The notes: a model not told the origin generated them from the sequence alone. A DNA stretch of 6,648 nt from Muribaculaceae bacterium (GCA_017545095.1 JAFYCU010000116.1:1-6648); one strand, 5' to 3'; shown: positions 1 to 5,065, counted from the stretch's first letter. Numbers and translations are program-made.

Positions 1-270
1 GATGGCCGAGTCATGCAGTGCCATCATACATGGCGGCTCAGACGGCCGTATCCTGTAGAGCCGCATCATGATGCGGCTGATGGCCGAGTCAAGAAATAAA
101 ATGGTCAAGAATTAAGGAATTAAGGAATCATCGCCGCATCATGATGCGGCTGATGCCCGAGTCATATAGGGCCAGCAGATGCACTGCCCGACTCCTGTAG
201 AGCCGCATCATGATGCGGCTGAAGGCCGAGTCAAGAACCAAGATGGTCAGGAATTGAGGAATAAAGGAAA
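1..270. repeat. Tandem array built on an 18-20 bp perfect palindrome (left end outside window)
   Basis: The perfect palindrome GCCGCATCATGATGCGGC occurs at 60-77, 133-150 and 202-219, about 70 bp apart. In the first and third copies it extends to 20 bp (59-78, 201-220). Each copy is followed within a few bases by GGCCGAGTCA or GCCCGAGTCA (82-91, 155-164, 224-233); the same word at 4-13 shows that the array enters from the left. There is a higher-order repeat: 51-128 matches 193-270 at a constant offset of 142, including the AT-rich part around ATGGTCA (101-107, 243-249). A weaker GCCAT...ATGGC inverted repeat at 20-34 may be a decayed palindrome. GACTC (190-194) and GAGTC (228-232) could close a larger stem around the third palindrome. 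An 8-bp repeat GAATTAAG is doubled near 109-124. No coding potential is convincing. Role unknown; REP/BIME-like hairpin DNA is the nearest known category. Confidence 0.85.
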
Positions 271-308
271 GTTGTGATAGTTGTTTATTGTTGTTATAGT
301 TGTTTGAA
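271..308. repeat. 19-bp imperfect direct repeat, two copies
   Basis: Bases 271-289 (GTTGTGATAGTTGTTTATT) are followed directly by 290-308 (GTTGTTATAGTTGTTTGAA), with 16 of 19 positions equal. Each copy itself holds GTTGT-type words. It joins the palindrome array on the left to the first heptamer array on the right, whose first word begins at 306. No gene or promoter is evident here. Confidence 0.7.
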
Positions 309-354
309 CCTCGCGTCAGCCAGCTTGCATCTCGCATCTCGCATCTTGCATCTT
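306..354. repeat. Heptamer array 1 (seven 7-bp words)
   Basis: The stretch divides cleanly into seven-base words: GAACCTC, GCGTCAG, CCAGCTT, then GCATCTC twice and GCATCTT twice. The last four (327-354) are exact apart from the C/T at the end. The whole block recurs at 423-471 with 45 of 49 bases equal and the same C,C,T,T order, so one array seems to have been copied as a unit. The purine-rich strand (AAGATGC) is the minus strand here. No function is known to me. Confidence 0.85.
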
Positions 355-358
355 ATTA

Positions 359-391
359 TAATTTGTACTTAATTTGTACATAATTTGTTGA
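359..391. repeat. 11-bp direct repeat, three copies, AT-rich
   Basis: TAATTTGTACT (359-369), TAATTTGTACA (370-380) and TAATTTGTTGA (381-391) follow each other without a gap. They lie in the spacer between heptamer arrays 1 and 2. Each TAATTTG is one base short of the Bacteroidetes -7 element TAnnTTTG, so they are not called as promoters, although the spacing could serve as protein-binding sites. Function unknown. Confidence 0.75.
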
Positions 392-422
392 CTGTTTTTA
401 AATCTCTTTATTCTGATTGGTA

Positions 423-471
423 GATTCTCGCGCCAGTCAGCTTGCATCTCGCATCTCGCATCTTGCATCTT
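423..471. repeat. Heptamer array 2 (near-copy of array 1)
   Basis: The seven words are GATTCTC, GCGCCAG, TCAGCTT, GCATCTC, GCATCTC, GCATCTT and GCATCTT, in the same orientation as array 1 and 117 bp from it. Four substitutions separate the two arrays, all in the first three words. The exact terminal words (444-471) end in a T-run (471-474). The array lies 158 bp before the vWA gene start and upstream of its promoter, so it should not be part of that transcript. Confidence 0.85.
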
Positions 472-556
472 TTTGTCCTCATGATATTACATCTGCCAGG
501 GCACGATTCGCATACGCCCTTTTCGGAAAATTCAAAACTGCAAGGTTGCAGAAAAT
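472..556. other. Upstream spacer with short inverted repeats
   Basis: No gene is seen. AGGGC (498-502) can pair with GCCCT (516-520), which is followed by TTT; this could be a weak terminator for transcription entering from the left. CTGCAA (538-543) faces TTGCAG (546-551). ACGCCC (514-519) can also pair with GGGCGT (562-567) around that small hairpin. All of it lies upstream of the likely transcription start of the vWA gene, so any role would be at the DNA level or for a transcript from the left. Confidence 0.35.
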
Positions 557-586
557 GTTGGGGCGTTTTTTGTTGGTGTAATTTTG
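557..586 (+). promoter_or_regulatory. Bacteroidetes-type promoter for the vWA gene
   Basis: TAATTTTG at 579-586 matches the Bacteroidetes -7 element TAnnTTTG exactly. It is followed by CA, as in the two other promoters of the window. The -33 part is weaker: GTTG at 557-560 instead of TTTG, with 18 bases between, slightly under the usual 19-21. Transcription would start near 593, giving a leader of about 36 nt before the ATG at 629, with no Shine-Dalgarno sequence, as is normal for this phylum. Confidence 0.55.
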
Positions 587-628
587 CAGCGTAAAACGAA
601 ACGCTAACCAACTTAAAACAATTCAACA

Positions 629-1321
629 ATGGAAACGACCAACAAGAAAGCGAGAATCTACAACGTGATTATCCTGGACAAGAGCGGCTCGATGTCGAGC
701 ATTGCCCAGCAGGCCATCGATGGCGTGAACGAGACTCTGGGAGCCATCCGCAGCAGCCAGCTGCGCGACCCGGAGCAGGACAACCTGGTGACGCTGGTGG
801 CCTTTTGCGGCTGCGAGACGCGCATGATTTGCGAGAACCAGCCCATCGCCGACGTGCAGAACATCACCGAGCGCGACTACCGCCCGTGCTGCATGACGCC
901 GCTCTACGACGCCGTGGGCACCACGGTGACGCGTCTGCGCAAGGCCACCGAGGGCGAGAAGTGCGCCGTGGCGGTGACCATCATCACCGACGGCTACGAG
1001 AACGCCTCGAAAGAGTTCACCGGACAAGCCGTGAAAAAACTCATCGACGACTGCCGCAACCAGGGCTGGATGTTTGCCTACATCGGCGCCGACCATGACG
1101 TGGAGGCCGTGGCCACACAGCTGTCGATTCACAACGCGATGCGCTTCAACAAGTCGGCCGCCGGAACGCGCAAAATGTTTGCCCGCGAGCGCAGCGCCAA
1201 GATGGGCTGGATGAACAAGATGGCCTGCATGTTGCGCGATGACACCATCAGCGATGAAGACCGCAACATGGCCATGAAAAAAGAAAGCGACAGTTATTTC
1301 GACGACGAGGAAGCAAAGTGA
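629..1321 (+). CDS. Small stand-alone von Willebrand factor A (vWA) domain protein
   Basis: This 230-aa protein is almost entirely one vWA fold. The metal-ion-dependent adhesion site is complete: DKSGS at residues 17-21 after a hydrophobic strand (VIILD), T90 in the CMTPLYDA segment, and D121 in ITDGYEN. There is no signal peptide or membrane segment, so it should be cytoplasmic. Such domains bind protein partners through a divalent metal, as in TerY-like and MoxR-associated vWA proteins. FCGCE (59-63) and CC (87-88) make it rather cysteine-rich, perhaps a structural pair or metal site. The tail (about 185-230) is charged and ends acidic (DDEEAK). The ATG at 629 is the first good start after the promoter and puts the core strand at the expected distance from the N-terminus. 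The next gene follows 114 bp later on the same strand. From memory, close homologues occur in Bacteroidetes, but their partner or target is unknown to me. The family call is firm; the role is open. Confidence 0.9.
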   Translation: METTNKKARIYNVIILDKSGSMSSIAQQAIDGVNETLGAIRSSQLRDPEQDNLVTLVAFCGCETRMICENQPIADVQNITERDYRPCCMTPLYDAVGTTVTRLRKATEGEKCAVAVTIITDGYENASKEFTGQAVKKLIDDCRNQGWMFAYIGADHDVEAVATQLSIHNAMRFNKSAAGTRKMFARERSAKMGWMNKMACMLRDDTISDEDRNMAMKKESDSYFDDEEAK

Positions 1322-1328
1322 CGTCGCT

Positions 1329-1345
1329 TGGCACGATTTTTGCAA
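1329..1345 (+). promoter_or_regulatory. Candidate sigma-54 (RpoN) promoter before the unknown gene
   Basis: TTGGCACGATTTTTGCA (1328-1344) matches the sigma-54 consensus TGGCACG-N4-TTGCW at every defined base. The GG of the -24 box (1330-1331) and the GC of the -12 box (1342-1343) are separated by the obligatory 10 bases. It begins just 8 bases after the stop of the vWA gene and would start transcription near 1355, about 80 nt before the ATG of the following gene. No TAnnTTTG element is seen in this spacer. An upstream activator site was not identified, and rpoN itself is not in the window. Confidence 0.55.
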
Positions 1346-1348
1346 TAA

Positions 1349-1404
1349 TGGTTAGGTCGCGCTTCGCCCACCTGGGATGCGCGTGCCGCGAGCCGACCTA
1401 ACCA
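1349..1404 (+). promoter_or_regulatory. 11-bp perfect inverted repeat in the intergenic spacer
   Basis: TGGTTAGGTCG (1349-1359) pairs perfectly with CGACCTAACCA (1394-1404) across a 34-nt GC-rich loop. The loop could itself fold: GCGC 1359-1362 with 1379-1382, and CCC 1367-1369 with GGG 1374-1376. Only CTTTTAA follows, so it would be a weak intrinsic terminator for the vWA transcript. The alternatives are an operator for a dimeric regulator or a leader RNA structure. It lies immediately downstream of the sigma-54-like element, and the predicted start site falls inside its left arm. Confidence 0.5.
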
Positions 1405-1435
1405 CTTTTAATCACCTCTAAACCCCCTCAAAGCT

Positions 1436-2590
1436 ATGAATGCCAGCGATCTGCAATTCGGAACCATCTATGTGCGCTCAAACGGCAACATCCACATCCT
1501 GATGCAATCACTCCAGTCGGTGCTGTGGAGCGGCATGGTGGGCTACGACCTGCGGGGCATGCAGCTCGAGGGGGTGGATGATGCCAACGCGCAGGTGCCG
1601 CAGCTGGTGGCACGCCGTTTCAACATCGGCAACATGGGTCGCGCAGCCGTGGTGCGCCTGGACCTGCCACAAGACCTCAACCTCAACAAGAACATCCGCC
1701 AAGTGCGCAAAGCGGTTGAGGAGTTTGCCCATGTGCTCACCGATGTGGCCTCCCCCGACAGCGGCGACCGCACCATCAGTCCCGACTGGGACGAAGCCGA
1801 TGTGTGCTATAGCATAAAATTCGAAATGGCTTGCGAGTCGGCCATGCCACCGGCAGCACCCAAGGCACTCCGAAGTAAAGCGTCGAAGCGCTCTTGGTCC
1901 AAGTGGAGTTTAAAAAAACTCACCAAGCAAAGCGAGGAATCACAGTTTGATGAAGACGATGAATGTGGCGCCGCACCCAGTGCTCGTGCCCCGAAGCAGC
2001 GCGACACCATCACCGAGCAGGAAGAGCGCGAGCTGCAAAGCATCGAGGCCGACCGCCAGCATGCCCTCGACGAGCTCAGGCGCGCCGTGCTGCACTATGT
2101 GATCACTTGCCATCAGGACCCCACGCACCTGATCGAGGAGATGATCCAGGGCAAATATATCATCGGCCGCGACAGCCTGAGTCCGCTGCTGGTGAACGGC
2201 GACCTGGAGATTGTGCTGCCGGGCTACGACGAGGCGCGGGTGAAGATGCCGGCCCTGTGCCGCGCCATCTACATCCTGTTTCTGTGCCACCGCCACGACG
2301 GCATTGTGCTCAAGGAGTTCGCCAACTACCGTGCCGAACTGGAGGAAATCTACGCCATAGTGATGCCCGGTCGCGACGAGCGCCGCGCAGCAGCCACCAT
2401 CAACAACCTGTGCGACCCGCTGGGCAACACGCTCAAGGAGTATATCTCGAAAATCAAGAAATGCTTCGCCGGCGTGCTGGCCGACAAACACCTGCTCGAC
2501 CGCTATGTGATCGCGGGCACGCGCGGCGAACCCTACCGCATCCATCTGCCCGACGACCTGGTCACGCTGCCCGCAGCCATCACCGCCTAA
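1436..2590 (+). CDS. Conserved hypothetical protein, partner candidate of the vWA gene
   Basis: This 384-aa soluble protein has no signal peptide or membrane segment. I do not recognise a named family. Three parts are visible: an N-terminal globular region (about 1-130, with an Asn-rich LNLNKNIRQVRKAVEEF helix near 81-97); a low-complexity charged linker (about 135-205), first basic (Ser/Lys/Trp-rich, 146-164) then acidic (FDEDDE, 171-176); and a compact C-terminal domain (about 207-378). The C-terminal domain holds LPGYDE (261-266), a hydrophobic AIYILFLCHRHDGIVLKEF helix (277-295), ELEEIYAIV (301-309), DPLGNTLKEYISKIKKCF (327-344) and a closing GTRGEPYRIHLP (361-372). I recall the pattern of a final domain with LFL..H..GI.LK, SRI and RGE..I.LP from other Bacteroidales hypothetical proteins; this is not checked. 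The ATG at 1436 follows an A-rich leader without a ribosome-binding motif. It lies 114 bp behind the vWA gene on the same strand, possibly under its own sigma-54-type control. Function unknown. Confidence 0.85.
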   Translation: MNASDLQFGTIYVRSNGNIHILMQSLQSVLWSGMVGYDLRGMQLEGVDDANAQVPQLVARRFNIGNMGRAAVVRLDLPQDLNLNKNIRQVRKAVEEFAHVLTDVASPDSGDRTISPDWDEADVCYSIKFEMACESAMPPAAPKALRSKASKRSWSKWSLKKLTKQSEESQFDEDDECGAAPSARAPKQRDTITEQEERELQSIEADRQHALDELRRAVLHYVITCHQDPTHLIEEMIQGKYIIGRDSLSPLLVNGDLEIVLPGYDEARVKMPALCRAIYILFLCHRHDGIVLKEFANYRAELEEIYAIVMPGRDERRAAATINNLCDPLGNTLKEYISKIKKCFAGVLADKHLLDRYVIAGTRGEPYRIHLPDDLVTLPAAITA

Positions 2591-2600
2591 CGGCACATAA

Positions 2601-2677
2601 AAGATGCAAGATGCAAGATGCGAGATGCAAGATGCGCGAGCCGCATTGCGGAATTGTGCATTGTGCATTGATAATTC
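2601..2677. repeat. Heptamer array 3 (eleven 7-bp words)
   Basis: Starting 10 bases after the stop of the preceding gene, the sequence steps through eleven words in one phase: AAGATGC three times, GAGATGC, AAGATGC, GCGAGCC, GCATTGC, GGAATTG, TGCATTG twice, and ATAATTC. The first five are the reverse complement of the words in arrays 1 and 2. The later ones change to a different word family without losing the 7-bp phase. Here the purine-rich strand is the same strand as the gene just before it. The block lies in the 3' spacer between convergent genes. Confidence 0.85.
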
Positions 2678-2716
2678 TTCGCCTCCTTCGCAAACCCATG
2701 AACCCCAACACCATGA

Positions 2717-2750
2717 GCGGCATGGGGCAACCGTCATCGCCCCATGCCGC
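2717..2750. terminator. 12-bp GC-rich hairpin between convergent genes
   Basis: GCGGCATGGGGC (2717-2728) pairs perfectly with GCCCCATGCCGC (2739-2750) around a 10-nt loop. It sits midway between the plus-strand gene ending at 2590 and the minus-strand gene ending at 2770, where a bidirectional terminator is expected. Neither side has a proper T-run, so termination strength is uncertain. It may act instead as a 3'-end stabilising structure. Confidence 0.55.
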
Positions 2751-2769
2751 CTACACACACCACGCATCC

Positions 2770-3246
2770 TCAAAAATGGTATTTGAGCCCAAAGGTATAG
2801 ATGGGCTGTGACTCCCGCGACACCAACAGCAGCCTCACCTCGGTCAGGGCCGAGAGGCGGCGTGCAAAGCGGTATTCGGCCCCGCACCCAACGTTGGCCC
2901 CCCAGCAGCTCGCATTCGGTCCCTCATAGCCCCAATGCGAGTAGGACAGCCCCAGCAGCGGATACACGCCAAATGCATCGAACAGCGGCACACGCCAGTG
3001 CAGGTTCACATTCAAGTGCAGGGCCGTGACATCGTCATGGGCGGCAAAATAGACGAACTCCGGCTCCAAGCGCAACCGATGGCCAAGGTCGGTGGGCAGC
3101 TTCAGACCAAAGCCGTGCTGGTGGTCCTTCACCGACCAGTTGTAGGTTGCTGCAAACGCCATCGGCAACGGCGGAGCGGCCTCCACGGCGTTCACGACAA
3201 AGGCGGTGACGGCGGCCAAGAGCACAAAGCGGAGCGGTTTCATCAT
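2770..3246 (-). CDS. Small outer-membrane beta-barrel protein
   Basis: The 158-aa product opens with a clear signal peptide: MMKPLR, a hydrophobic core FVLLAAVTAFVV, and a VEA-A cleavage site after about residue 23. The mature ~135 aa alternate polar and hydrophobic residues in strand-sized runs: FGLKLP, HRLRLEPEFVYFA, TALHLNVNLHWRVP, VYPLLGLSYSHWG, NVGCGAEYRFA, LTEVRLLLV, YTFGLKYHF. It ends in an aromatic residue (F158), as outer-membrane barrels do. The likely form is a 6-8 strand barrel of the porin-like or OmpA-N type, with no recognisable enzyme motif. Two cysteines (C114, C121) could form a periplasmic or surface disulfide. Its ATG overlaps the stop of the yitT gene in ATGATGA, and a second ATG follows one codon later; overlap suggests translational coupling. 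It is the last gene of the minus-strand operon. The ligand or role cannot be told. Confidence 0.82.
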   Translation of the reverse strand: MMKPLRFVLLAAVTAFVVNAVEAAPPLPMAFAATYNWSVKDHQHGFGLKLPTDLGHRLRLEPEFVYFAAHDDVTALHLNVNLHWRVPLFDAFGVYPLLGLSYSHWGYEGPNASCWGANVGCGAEYRFARRLSALTEVRLLLVSRESQPIYTFGLKYHF

Positions 3247-4172
3247 GTGGCAGGATTGGCAGGATGGTCGTTAGTGACTGCATCGGCATCATGCTTGGGC
3301 TTCTTCAAGCGCACCTTCATCTGGTCGAAGCCCTCGCCATACACCCCACTGGTGTTGGTCTGTGACACAAACGCCGTAGGGTCGATGCTTTTCACGATGC
3401 GGTGGATGTGAGCGGCCTCGTATTTGCGGCACAGCAGCAGCAGGATTTTCACCTCGTGCTTGGTGTACCATCCCGTGCCCTCGAGCAGCGTGCAGCCGCG
3501 ATGCGCCTCGCGCTGGATGGCGTTGGCAATGGCCTCCCAATGCTGGCTGAAAATCATGAACTGAACCGCCTGACGGTTGTTGTTGATCACCAGGTCGGCC
3601 ACAAACGAGTTCACAATCATAAACACCAAGCCATAGACAATCTTGTCCAAGCCGTGGAACAAGAAATAGGACGACCCGATGATGCACATGTCGCAATAGA
3701 GCATCATTCGGCCAAACGACACGTTGCTGTATTTCGCCACCACGGCGGCCACGATGTCGGTGCCGCCCGAGCTGCCGTTGTGCGTGAACGTGATGCCCAG
3801 CCCCAGTCCGCACAGCGTGGCACCGATGATAATGCTCATAAACGGCTGCTGCTTCACAATCTGCTCCTGAAAAATGGGCACCATGATGTAGAGCAGCACA
3901 CTGGCCATGGTGGCCCCGAAGATGGTGCGCACCACAAATTGCTTGCCCACCGTGCGAAACGCGATGGCCAGCAGCAGGATGTTGATGGAGTAGTTGACCA
4001 CAGCCACGTTCCAGCCCCAGGCATAGTGGAACACCGAAGCCAAACCGATGACTCCGCCCGTAACCACCTGCTCGGGAAGGATAAAGGCCGAAAAGCCAAA
4101 GCAGTAACACACCAAGCCAAAGACTATCATCACATAGTCTTGACCTTGCTTAACGAGTTCTTTGGTTGACAT
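3243..4172 (-). CDS. YitT-family integral membrane protein (DUF2179 C-terminal domain)
   Basis: This 309-aa protein has the usual length and plan of the YitT family. The membrane part spans about residues 12-190, with likely segments near 12-33, 38-52, 57-73, 83-100, 111-128, 155-172 and 176-195. It includes the family hallmark GSSGGTDIVA (133-142). A soluble cytoplasmic DUF2179 domain follows (about 203-286), with RGCTLLEGTGWYT (225-237) and TSGVYGEGFD (274-283). The last ~20 residues are charged and not conserved in appearance. The family is widespread, but its transported substrate is not established. The ATG at 4172 gives MSTKELVKQGQDY directly before the first membrane segment. It starts 24 bp after the read-through stop of rdgB, inside a run of heptamer words (4178-4212), and overlaps the barrel gene at its end. 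No separate promoter is visible, so co-transcription with rdgB is likely. Confidence 0.93.
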   Translation of the reverse strand: MSTKELVKQGQDYVMIVFGLVCYCFGFSAFILPEQVVTGGVIGLASVFHYAWGWNVAVVNYSINILLLAIAFRTVGKQFVVRTIFGATMASVLLYIMVPIFQEQIVKQQPFMSIIIGATLCGLGLGITFTHNGSSGGTDIVAAVVAKYSNVSFGRMMLYCDMCIIGSSYFLFHGLDKIVYGLVFMIVNSFVADLVINNNRQAVQFMIFSQHWEAIANAIQREAHRGCTLLEGTGWYTKHEVKILLLLCRKYEAAHIHRIVKSIDPTAFVSQTNTSGVYGEGFDQMKVRLKKPKHDADAVTNDHPANPAT

Positions 4173-4177
4173 TGTAT

Positions 4178-4212
4178 AGTGATAAGTTTTCAGTAATCAG
4201 TTTTCAGTAAAC
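4178..4212. repeat. Heptamer array 4a (AGTTTTC/AGTAATC words)
   Basis: AGTGATA, AGTTTTC, AGTAATC, AGTTTTC and AGTAAAC stand in one 7-bp phase. On the minus strand this reads as GAAAACT, GATTACT and GAAAACT. The stop codon of the extended rdgB frame (4197-4199) lies inside it. The words differ from those of the next array, from which they are separated by about 20 non-repetitive bases (4213-4232). It occupies the leader of yitT. Confidence 0.75.
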
Positions 4213-4922
4213 AAGCTATGAGACTGCAATGCGCATCTCGCATCTCGCGTCTCGCTTGGTTCTTGGCTCTTGGTTCTCGGTTCTTGTCTCGCATCTTGCA
4301 TCTCGCATCTCGGTTCTTGGTTCTCAATTCTCAGCTCTCGGTTCCTCAAGAATTCCACGAGGGCTGCCACGGCGCGGCCACGGTGGCTGATAGCGTTTTT
4401 CTCGCTGGAGTCCATCTGCGCAAACGTGCGTCCGTCGCCCTCCACGGGCTGGAAGATGCTGTCGTAGCCGAATCCTCCCGTGCCATGCCGCTCGGTGAGG
4501 ATGCGCCCTTCCACACGTCCCTCGAAACGGTGCACCACGCCCGCTTGCAGCAGCACGATGGCGGTGCGGAACCGTGCGGTGCGCTGCTCGACCGGCACAT
4601 CGGCCATCAGGCGCAGCACCTTGTCGATGTTGCGCTCACTGTCGTGCGCCACTCCGCCATAACGCGCTGAGTGCACACCCGGCTCACCGCCCAGTGCGTC
4701 AATCTCCAGGCCGGTGTCGTCGCTGAAACAGTCCAAGCCGTAGTGCTCCTGCACATAGCGAGCCTTCATCTCGGCATTGCCCTCGATGGTGGAGGCCGTT
4801 TCGGGAATATCCTCGTGGCAGCCTATGTCGGCCAGTCCCAGAATCTCGTAACGCTCGCCAAGCATCTCGCGAATCTCCGCCAGCTTGTGCGCGTTGTTGG
4901 TCGCAATCACTAATTTTTTCAT
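4197..4922 (-). CDS. rdgB: dITP/XTP pyrophosphatase (RdgB/HAM1), with repeat-derived C-terminal tail
   Basis: The enzyme hydrolyses non-canonical purine nucleoside triphosphates (dITP, ITP, XTP) to the monophosphate and pyrophosphate, keeping deaminated bases out of DNA and RNA; it is cytosolic and Mg-dependent. Family signatures are in place: VIATNNAHKLAEI (5-17), the catalytic FSDDTGLEIDALGGEPG (66-82; D69 fits the family's general base), GFGYDSIF (150-157) and the closing SHRGRAVAALVEFLR (179-193). The normal protein ends there, near residue 194. This one continues for about 47 residues (RELRIENQEP, CEMQDAR, QEPRTKSQEP and so on) translated from heptamer array 4b before a stop at 4197. The ATG at 4922 begins MKKLVIATNN, the standard start. 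An in-frame ATG at 4979 would lie at or before the predicted transcription start. It is the first gene of the rdgB-yitT-barrel operon. The core call is firm; whether the tail is made is untested. Confidence 0.93.
   Translation of the reverse strand: MKKLVIATNNAHKLAEIREMLGERYEILGLADIGCHEDIPETASTIEGNAEMKARYVQEHYGLDCFSDDTGLEIDALGGEPGVHSARYGGVAHDSERNIDKVLRLMADVPVEQRTARFRTAIVLLQAGVVHRFEGRVEGRILTERHGTGGFGYDSIFQPVEGDGRTFAQMDSSEKNAISHRGRAVAALVEFLRNRELRIENQEPRCEMQDARQEPRTKSQEPSETRDARCALQSHSLFTEN
4233..4346. repeat. Heptamer array 4b, mixed words, inside the 3' end of rdgB
   Basis: In order the plus strand reads GCATCTC twice, GCGTCTC, a short GCTT, GGTTCTT, GGCTCTT, GGTTCTC, GGTTCTT, a short GTCTC, GCATCTT, GCATCTC twice, GGTTCTT, GGTTCTC, AATTCTC, AGCTCTC and GGTTCCT. 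Read on the minus strand, almost every word is RAGA plus a variable trinucleotide (TGC, ACC, GCC, ATT, GCT, CGC). Runs of the TGC word alternate with runs of the ACC word. Two short units (4 and 5 bp) are the only breaks in phase from 4233 to 4346. It is the longest array of the window and encodes the rdgB tail. Confidence 0.9.
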
Positions 4923-4976
4923 CCTTTTCAAAGCTATTTTACAGCCCCCTTTCAGCACCATGCAAAAAGGGATGTG

Positions 4977-5010
4977 CAAAATTAGTTATTTTTGCCGAAA
5001 TCCACTGCAA
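4977..5010 (-). promoter_or_regulatory. Likely promoter of the rdgB operon
   Basis: On the minus strand TAATTTTG (4984 to 4977) fits the Bacteroidetes -7 element and is followed by CA. A -33 element is poor: TTGC at 5010-5007, 22 bases away. The predicted start near 4970 gives a leader of about 48 nt before the rdgB ATG at 4922. It also rules out the longer reading that begins at 4979. Confidence 0.5.
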
Positions 5011-5065
5011 TGCCGCGCCGAAATCATGCATCTGCCAAGCTGCAAATGCCATAAGAGGCCAACTT

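Noticed and set aside
1..270. CRISPR array
   Set aside because: The spacers are themselves repeated at a 142-bp offset, the unit is a perfect palindrome, and no cas gene is in view.
359..391. Promoter elements in the TAATTTG triplet repeat
   Set aside because: Each copy is one base short of TAnnTTTG, no TTTG lies at the right distance with a gene to serve, and the vWA gene has a closer promoter.
128..629. Small minus-strand ORFs (69 and 73 aa) in the repeat region
   Set aside because: They are translations of the palindrome and heptamer repeats with no promoter or family resemblance.
623..1345. Minus-strand ORF of 240 aa opposite the vWA gene
   Set aside because: It mirrors the GC-rich codon pattern of the real gene, is rich in His/Val/Ala, shows no domain, and the vWA reading frame is unmistakable.
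2698..2811. 37-aa plus-strand ORF beginning at ATG 2698
   Set aside because: It covers the hairpin and then runs antisense into the barrel gene; no promoter or conserved motif supports it.
1940..2887. Minus-strand ORF of 315 aa across the unknown gene and the convergent spacer
   Set aside because: It runs antisense through two genes and is kept open by array 3, which lacks stops; its composition is that of a shadow frame.
4923..4979. Upstream start for rdgB (19 extra residues)
   Set aside because: MKKLVIATNN at 4922 is the family's standard N-terminus, and the -7 element at 4984-4977 overlaps the upstream ATG.
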